64,000 nucleotides of DNA from Pseudofabraea citricarpa (taxonomy: Eukaryota; Ascomycota; Leotiomycetes; Helotiales; Dermateaceae), in the NCBI GenBank assembly GCA_029641185.1, contig JAPWGK010000023.1:682001-746000 (forward strand), written 5' to 3'. This document shows positions 54,857 to 64,000 of the stretch, one piece after another. A model generated the notes under the pieces. It was given only the letters and a program-made list of their open reading frames with translations. It did not search any database and was not told where the DNA came from. Position 1 is the first letter of the stretch, and the number at the start of each line of letters is the position of its first letter. A program made the translations under genes and the position numbers.

Positions 54857-55984
54857 ATGGCTACCAGTATCAAAATTGGCCAAAGACTCGAAGGAAAACT
54901 CGGAAATTATCTCGTGTCTGCGCAAGTCTCCAGAGACATTTGGACTGCCACGTGAGTTTATTCCCTCCCATCTTTATACTCACATATATAATTGCGTTTA
55001 GGAATAGTAACCCTCAAAGCGGCAAAGTTGTTATCAAGACAGCCCCGAAGGCACGTTTCGAAACCGAGCGAGATGTTCTAAAGCGCTTTCGTGATCGCCC
55101 TTATATTCGCCAGTTGTTGGACGAAATTCGAGATCCTCCATCACTTGTCCTGCAATACCTTGACGACAATCTTCTAGATGCATCAAACAAAAAGACTTTA
55201 ACAAGTTTGGATGTGAAGATTGTAGCAAAAAGAGTACTTCAGGCGTTACAGGTGTTGCATGAAGATGGGTATACACATACTGGTATATTCGCTGACTCCT
55301 TCCTACTCGGTAATATAATACTAATACCACTGCTATAGATATCAAGCCTAATAATATTCTCGTCAATTATGGCAAAGGCCGCTCGCGTTTTGCCGATGTC
55401 CAATTAGCTGATTTTGGTGATGTTTGTCGGATAGATCCAAAAGATTATCTCAAGGTTGGAATACTTGGGCCACATATAGGTGCTGCTATTTTTAGAAGCC
55501 CAGAGGCCATGATGGAACTCAGATGGGGCCAATCGACAGACATTTGGTCGTTTGGCGCAACAGTAAGCAATCGCGCTAGGCTTAGCATACTATTATCGGA
55601 ATCACACTTACGCAATCATAGCTTATCAGTCTTATTTGGGGTCTCAACTGGCATATGTTCGCGCCCGACCCGAAAGATGCCAAGTTTGACGACGACACGT
55701 ATATAGTCCACGTCCTCATAAGACAACTTGCTCACTTTGGTCCTATACCGAAATCTTATGCAGATCTTATTTCGATGGAAGACGCTGAAAGTTGGGGAAT
55801 ATTAGCCGCAGCTAACCAATGGATTAAGGATAATAAAAGGGCGAGGCCGTTCCGCTTGATCCAAGATGACTGTTTGACAGAGGAGGACAGGGAGTTTCTT
55901 CTAAAGATTATGAAGCTTGACCCTAGGGATCGTCCAACTGCGAGGGATTTATTACAGGACAAGTGGTTTAAAGGTGTGTCATAG
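54857..55984 (+). CDS. Protein kinase of an unusual fungal type
   Basis: Exons 54857-54951, 55002-55282, 55339-55562 and 55622-55984 give 320 residues, little more than one kinase domain. Present are the beta-3 lysine (K44 in KVVIK), an alpha-C glutamate region (FETERDVLKRF), the catalytic loop H124-T-D126-I-K128-P-N-N131, the metal-binding D150-F-G, the SPE of the activation segment (RSPEAMM), and STDIWSFGA of helix F. Two departures stand out: the HRD arginine is threonine, making it a non-RD kinase, and the glycine-rich loop is not recognisable in residues 10-30. The final LDPRDRPTARDLLQDKWF block is the usual end of such kinases. Activity is plausible; substrate and pathway are unknown. 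It resembles expanded lineage-specific kinases of filamentous ascomycetes. Confidence 0.8.
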
Positions 55985-57362
55985 GAGAGCCATAGTTTTC
56001 GGGTGCGAAAGTAGTTGCCAACATCCTGTATAGCTATCAGTTCACCTCTTCTTTTTTTGTAGCTGACATAGACCTCACCAATCACCTCTCTTTCAAACCT
56101 ATCTGCTCCAGTTGTAAAATGAATTGCAAAGTTAAACCTAAAAATGCTGAGTCTAATCGTCAAACAAGTTCTTTTTTTCTGGTAGGTCTTGAACGACGCC
56201 CAGTTCTGTATGTGTATCCGAAGTAGGCAATTCTATCCCTTGTATCAAAAGCCAGCGAGCCAGCGAGCTTAGTAAAAGTACTGTAGCCGTAGCCGCAGTT
56301 TTCCATACCCCATTTTCCCTCGCGCATACTTCTCTCATTTCTCTCACTGTCACTGCCACTGTCATGTACGGTACGGTACGCAGCTGTCATGAGAGGCGGC
56401 CGATCATCTCAGCTTACCGTAAGCCCGCGCGCGAGCAGGCGCTGCAAAAATAGAACAAACAACAGAAATAAAAAAGCGTAAAAGCGCAGGAAGCGCCGCA
56501 GCCCTCGATGCCGTGACGGATCATCGATCATCGAGAAACGGGGCTGTGATCAGCCAGTTGCTGCATATCCCATTCATCCTATTCGCTCCGCCTTGCGAAC
56601 ATCTTTCTTTGCGGAGCCAACGGCTATCTGATCATCTCCTCGACGTGGGCTTGATTCTGATTTTGTGTGACGGTTGGTGTGATACTTTTTCCGAGACCAC
56701 AGGCATCATATGTACCTTTTTGAGTTCCTTGTACCGGGGTTGTGCTGAGGAATAGACTCAAGGCATAGTATAGAGTGTGGATGAGTGTATTGCAATGTAT
56801 TAAACTAAAAAGTACCGTATTCCTCCAACGTTAGCAAGATAAAGATGAAAGAGATAGAGAGGGGGACAGAAGCCCAGAATTACACATTAAGATAGATAGA
56901 TAGCAAGGAAAGAAGAAAAGTGGAAGAAGTCTGTTTAAGAATAATCTTTCTCATTAGAGAGAGAGGAATAGAAGATAAATCCCCTAGAGTGAAATAGAAT
57001 GAAAAGAAATAGAAAATGAGGTGGGCTTTTCAGCGCTCTCCCTCTAGGAAGATCTATAGAATTGAAGAGAAAAGAAAAAGACAAAGGAAAAAGTCCAGCT
57101 AAATGGAACTGAGAAGCACCCGCTCGCTCAATCGCTCAGTTCAAAAAAGAAAATGTCCGACTCCATCCCAAAAAGGAAAAACACCATGCCCAGCAGATTT
57201 TACACCATTGATCTTCAAGATCTCCGTCCCATCCTATCCTATCCTATCCCGTATACGAATGGTACAAACAAATGAAAAAGAGTACAGTTGGAAACCTCTC
57301 TCGCTTTGTCTCGGACAAACTTTTACTACACATCTCATCCGGCCTTCTGGTCGTTGAATGAT
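55985..57362. other. Intergenic, purine-rich on the + strand
   Basis: About 1.4 kb without a recognisable gene. A GTACGGTACGGTACG word lies near 56367 and AGTACTGTAG near 56278, and a purine-rich stretch rich in GATAGA and GAGA runs from 56840 to 57100. An ATCCT microsatellite is at 57231-57249. The right edge is the 3' flank of the next minus-strand frame. Confidence 0.5.
57231..57249. repeat. ATCCT pentanucleotide microsatellite
   Basis: Four consecutive ATCCT units lie in the 3' flank of the Ser-rich frame. Short and probably variable in length. Confidence 0.75.
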
Positions 57363-57683
57363 TTAGACAACCATTCGTTCGATACCAACGCAGCACCAAT
57401 CGAGTAATCGCTCACCACTGTAGCGCATCTGCTCTGTGGCGCGATCGGTCACGCGCACAGCCTTGGAGCTGGATCGTCGGATGAGACTGGGTTTCTTGGT
57501 TTGCGTTCTGGAGGACGATGTAGAAGTAGAAGAGACGGTGGAAGCAGTGGATGAGGATGTTGCGGAGCGCGAGAATTTGATTGGTCTTTTGAAGGATGAG
57601 GCCGAGGAAGAAGATGCTGATGAAGACGAGCTGCTGAGCACAGAGCTGGAGCGGGAGATCATGGTTGGTCTTTTGAAATCCAT
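57363..57683 (-). CDS. Ser-rich small hypothetical protein, 106 aa
   Basis: A single minus-strand frame starting MDFKRPTMISRSSS. The first 60 residues are almost entirely Ser/Ala/Thr with two similar FKRP-x3-SRS motifs at the start and after the Ser run, suggesting an internal duplication. The rest is basic (KKPSLIRRSSSKAVRVTDRATEQ), ending in a short hydrophobic-aromatic stretch (LLDWCCVGIERMVV). Small Ser/Arg-rich proteins of this kind are common in fungal genomes and may be phosphorylated. The frame sits at the edge of a gene-poor island and could also be chance, since low-complexity runs easily avoid stops. The sensible C-terminus makes me lean towards a real gene. Confidence 0.45.
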   Translation of the reverse strand: MDFKRPTMISRSSSVLSSSSSSASSSSASSFKRPIKFSRSATSSSTASTVSSTSTSSSRTQTKKPSLIRRSSSKAVRVTDRATEQMRYSGERLLDWCCVGIERMVV

Positions 57684-60600
57684 TGTGGATATGTGAGCGT
57701 GTCTGAAGGAATATATTAGTCTTTGTGTTGGTTGATATTCATGATAAGAAGAAACTTACAGGTGTGGATGAAGTTATATAATTTAGGGTCGAGAGGGGTA
57801 TTTGTTGGTGATGGTCCAGCACCGGTGAAGGCTTCTTCCTTATTTCCTTTGACAGCTGTAGAATTCCTGGGCCGGCCGAGAGTTTTGTGGGCAGAAAAAG
57901 AGTTCGGGTCGGGCTTCGAGAGTTAAATGGAAGAAAATGTGGAAGAAAAATGTTTGATGAGCTGTATCTGGCGGAGGCGTCCCGGTGAGATATATATCTG
58001 AGTCGGGGAGAATGTGAAGATCTCCAGAAAGCTTCTATGAGATGAGATTGAAGGGTGGTGGAGAGAGGCACTGGTTGTCGATCGGCCGTTTGACTGGAGA
58101 TGCGTGATGTAGTGCCGTCTGTGACCGTCAAGTGACGTGACCCCTTGGAGTTGATCTTCTCTGCCAGATGAAAAAATGTAGAGATCAGCGATGATGGTGC
58201 GATTTCGAAACTACTGAGCCCAGCTTCCAAGTGAAATAATTCCGGTAATAATGATGATCGAAGAGAAGTGAGTCGAGCTGAGCTGAACCTGAGCAGGATG
58301 ATGATGTTGGGGGCCGGAGAGATAAAGGAGATGATCACTGATCGAGGCCTGCTGGTTAGGTATGCTGGCTTGTTGGGCGGGATGGAAAGAGAGTTGTGCT
58401 AGACGACGGGTATTGATGAGAAGGATATCTGATATATGAATTGGAGGGCCGCGGCTGCGTTCTCAGGTTGATTATACTTTGCAGGCGGCACGTGTGGAGA
58501 TGTCCTCCCTTGGTAGCCCTTGGATCCCTTGGATCCCTCCTCCGTCTCTCCCTCCCTCTCAGTCAGTGAGTGGTCCAGTCATCCATCCCTCAGTCTGTCA
58601 GTGCCGTCCGGATTACGCCTCGCTGGCACTGACGGACTTGCAGCGCACGTTGGGCCCTGCGGATCGCGGCAGGCAAGGGGTCGCACCGTTCTGCTCGCAA
58701 TGTGGGTGTTTGTTCCATTGAGATGGTACTCGCACGCACCACGCAGATTCATGCACATCCTCCATCGCTCGATGGCTGTACCGTGGTCCCTAAGCCCCTG
58801 ACGATCCCATAATACTTCGAAGGAGAGGATGCACACCAGCCTCGCGGTGCCCCGTGGGTCGTATGGCATATGGGGAAGATTCATCCTCATCCTCCCTTTG
58901 TAATCTCACCCATCGCTAATCGTCCGTAAGTGCGTTTCACTGTGCTCATCGCCCGACCCCCGTCGCCTCGTGGGTAGGGCTCGCATGTCGACATATCGTG
59001 ACAGCACAAGAGAACCTTGTTTCGGGGCCAATGCAAGCCAGTTGGGCGTTTTTGATTGTGTACTTGGGATGGTTTGGCCGTTTGGAGAGCTGACTTGGGC
59101 AACACTACAAACCCTATTAACGCCGGAAGGAGCGGGGCGAAGCCTCCGGAGACATCACGAAACTCGGGGATGACCTGTTCGCCTTCACCATGAGAGAAAG
59201 AGCCATCGCACAATGCTCATGATGGATTGGCATCGACTTGTCTTCCACCAAAGCTTCTACTGGCCTTCTTCTCCGGGGTGCTGGCCGCAGTTAGGCGTTT
59301 CCATGCTCGCTAAGACGTGCCCTTGTGTATACCTGGTGCCTTTTTTCTTTCTCCCTCTCCCGGCGTTCCCTTCTTCCCTCCTCCCACCCTCGCAAGCTGC
59401 AGTAATAATGCGGTTCGTCCAGGAAGTTGGGATGTGCAGAGGAGCCCTGGATCCATTTCACAGCCATCTTCGGGTCCAATCCCATCCCGGACATTGTGTC
59501 GTTGGCGAGAGGTAACCGAGGTAGTATGCTTGTTTTTGGTGTTGTTTGTTGTGGATTAGAATGAAAGGAGGCCGGTAGTTGGTCAGTTGTTCGCCATGAA
59601 TCAATTCTTGAAACATGCCACGAGAAAAACAGAGATCCGTCTGCCAGTATGCTCTTCCATCCGAGAAGCTTGAAAGCGGGTAAGAAATTCCTAGACCCAT
59701 CACAGTTCCCTGCACAACGTGACTTATCGCTCTGAAATTCCGGCCCATTCAGCCTCCAAAATGCGCTGCTACCAGATTCTGAGCACCAGTCAGCCTAGTG
59801 CAAGCAACAGACATCTTGAGATCAGCTCTGTATCTGTGTTCCTTGTGTGAAAGGCGTAGAAGGATGAGAAGTGGATTGTGTAGATCCAGGTAGCACAGAG
59901 TTGGATCATTTCTCAAACACTGTACTATCTGCTTCAACCGTTGATGGTACCAAAATCAGCCTACCATTAGATATGAATTCCACCGAAAGATTAGCCTTGA
60001 ATAAGCCATCGTCTGGGCATAGCAAAGTTGCTAAGCTGCACAGGACGATTTGTTAGAAGATGGTTTTTTCTCTTCTCACGAATAATCTGAGCACGTATTT
60101 CAAACCACACGACTCGCGAGTACGGTTTTTCTTGCTCGCTGTAGTCACAGAACTGCAACTCTTCAGGATCAGTATGCTTGAACAAATGAGTTTCGAGAGT
60201 GATCTCGTGTTCTTGTTTCTGCGTGTGTGCGAGGTCGGACGGAAGTGCTCTTTGACACCACCCGAAGCTACAAGTTGCCAAGAGCAAGTTGCTGCGCTGG
60301 TGTAGGTTTGAGAAGACGCTTCAGACAGCTGCACCTCGCCGGATGGAGAAATATCAGATGGAACTGTAACTCAGGACAGAAGTTCAAAGCGTCCCTCGAC
60401 GAATTCGGCCATCGAACCTCGCTTAGAGTCAAAGGCAGGTGCAGGAGGTCGGGGACAAGAGACACTCAGGTTCAGTTTGGGATAGCTCTAACGGTAAGAG
60501 TTCCATCTTGTTGAACTATGCTGATCAACTGCTTTCTCTAGTGTATCATATCCTTCCTTACAATAGATACGACGACGAATACTCCGAGAAGCGACGCGTC

Positions 60601-62170
60601 GAAGAGAAACAACGAACCAACCTCATCACAGCTTGTCGTCGGACAAAGTCATACGGACACGATGCATCGTGGAAACACCTCATCATGACTTTTGTCTACT
60701 GTGTCACATGTTATGATGCTCTTGAGCTGTCGTGGCTTGATGGAGTTGATGAAGTCGATGATATTTTGGTCTAGAAGATGCTGCACAGGACTGGCATCTA
60801 GGCACAGCTACTGGTCATCAAACTCGATGAGACCAACGAGCTTCCATTAAAGCATGAGCACGCTCGATACTAGTCGAGGTATCACGCGTGAAAGATGAAT
60901 ATCCTTGCGAAGACGAAGAAGTGATGAACTGTTCAAATCGAGGAAGAGCAAGGGACTGCAGTATGGTGGTGTTGCTGTCTTGGTGAAAAGCCAGCTCAAC
61001 AGGATGCCATCATAAATAACGTTGCATAGATAACGTTGGCTTACCTGACCCTTTATCGATGTAGCAAGCGTCGATGATAAATACCATGGTGTGTAGGATT
61101 CTTCCGAAGATCCGCAGCGTTGAATGTCGAGGTACTACCGTACTCGAAGCTCCATACAGCTGGGAGTATATTGGGTACCGAAGAAAGAGGACGTTCGTCG
61201 TAAGTAAACAATCATTGACAGGTAGGCTTGACAGCGCTTTGGAGGCAGGTAAACAAACCGGCGTCGGAGCAAAGACTTGGGAAGTAGAAGGCAGGAACGA
61301 CCAGCTACAAAAAATAACTCGCCTGTCGATACCTTTCAACAGTCTGCAGTAACCATAGAGCCACGGCCGTTCTCTGTCCAAGATGCCTAACTAGGTTCAA
61401 CAAAGTATAGAGGTCTGGCTTGATGCTAGTACTGCTCAAGCTGTCTCAGATAGCCGGATCAATACCTAATATCTTTAGTGGCCAGGTTATTTTTCAGCTG
61501 CTGTATGTTTTTCCTAAGTTACTGTATTCTTTCCAGTCGCGATATATCTTTTCATTATCATTCCCTTTTGCTGCCAAGTGCTTCATGGTTACTGGAAGTG
61601 GTATATAATCCAATGCTTAAAGTTTCTACGCACTTTATGAAGAACAAGTACTTTAAAATTATTACATATACAACTTTCAGGTATCCTTTTTTATTTTTTG
61701 TTCACAAATGTTTTCGGTTCATCAATACCTACCCTACGAAGACCAAACGCTTCTAAGTTACTATCTACTAGTTGATAGCTATGACTTTCATACATTCTAA
61801 GTTTTAGTTCCGAAGTAATTCTCCGAATCAGGTACAGCAAGCTGCTCGCTACCCCTGATTAATTGTGTTGCTTTTCGCGAAGTCATCCATGTTCATTTCA
61901 GGGCGTACTATAGCCGCCTTGTATCACGGCTGTACAAGTACCGGGATTCTACATCTACCTCTGTTTACCTCATCTCGCCCAGCGGCTAAAGTTTGTTCAT
62001 GTTTACATGCCGCGTACTCAGTGACCTCCAATATCATGAAGGGACTTCACATTTCACTAGAACTTTGATTGCGTTTCACGGCATTTGATGGTCATTTGGT
62101 ATGCAAAGTACACAAACTTTTGTCTATCTACCCCTTGCATCTTACAAGCCACAAGGTGTAGTAATTAATC
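57684..62170. other. Large gene-poor island
   Basis: About 4.5 kb with no convincing gene. From 58440 to 59520 the DNA is GC-richer and has overlapping frames on both strands (for example 58579-58890 minus and 58887-59213 minus) without domain signals. From 61420 it is clearly AT-rich. The plus frame 60439-60774 has a somewhat protein-like second half (YDDEYSEKRRVEEKQRTN) but no supporting splice pattern. The minus frame 61010-61381 is of similar quality. These could be lineage-specific short genes or decayed sequence. Confidence 0.5.
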
Positions 62171-63921
<1,751 letters not shown>

Positions 63922-64000
63922 GTTGAGGGTCAATTGGCCGGGACTGTTATATTTCTAGGGTTTTGTATGCTGCGACGGTAAGATTGAGACGAATGAGACG

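Noticed and set aside
58479..59515. Dense open frames on both strands in GC-richer DNA
   Set aside because: Explained by fewer stop codons in GC-rich DNA; no motif or splice-consistent model was found.
60478..60540. tRNA-like stretch beginning GGGATAGCTCTAACGGTAAGAG
   Set aside because: It resembles a D-arm, but no matching anticodon stem, T-arm or acceptor pairing could be found downstream.

Overview
The window reads as the nuclear genome of a filamentous ascomycete (Pezizomycotina; gene content and intron style fit a leotiomycete-like fungus, but the class is inference). Genes are split by many short introns, mostly 45-75 bp, with GT..AG ends, CTAAC-like branch sites and in-frame joins. 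The recognisable proteins are eukaryotic housekeeping factors of fungal type. There are no operons, bacterial ribosome binding sites, CRISPR arrays or intact transposons.

Layout. 1-3.2 kb: a possible two-exon hypothetical gene, a four-copy repeat and an orphan zinc-finger exon. 3.3-8.7 kb: NDC1 (nuclear pore membrane protein, -) divergent from PEP12 (endosomal syntaxin, +), then RTT106 (histone chaperone, -). 9.8-11.5 kb: a 542-aa protein of unknown function. 11.5-15.1 kb: a repeat-rich island without a convincing gene. 15.1-18.2 kb: PNK1 (DNA 3'-phosphatase/5'-kinase) and MED18, both -. 19.4-29.8 kb is gene-dense: KGD4, a RUS/DUF647 membrane protein, a cytochrome c-type heme lyase, mevalonate diphosphate decarboxylase, ALG14 and IMA1. 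30.8-36.4 kb: ACH1 and a large MHYT-domain membrane sensor, converging. 36.4-45.2 kb: mostly empty, low-complexity DNA holding two orphan single-exon genes. 45.2-56 kb: a Siw14-type phosphatase, a small membrane protein, an HLJ1-type ER J-protein, the E4 ubiquitin ligase UFD2, a small conserved protein and an unusual protein kinase. 57.4-62.1 kb: another nearly empty island. 62.2-63.9 kb: argininosuccinate lyase (ARG4).

No pathway cluster is evident. Several neighbours share a cellular setting: HLJ1 and UFD2 are tandem and both belong to ER-associated/Cdc48 protein quality control in yeast, and NDC1 and IMA1 are both nuclear-envelope proteins. The least explained items are the fungal MHYT receptor, the RUS-family gene with a 13-bp micro-exon and a 691-bp intron, the phosphatase with two competing C-terminal frames, a PCNA-box-like motif in PNK1, and the orphan genes in the gene-poor islands. 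Exon coordinates were assigned by hand from splice motifs and frame; all models listed as multi-exon close in frame.
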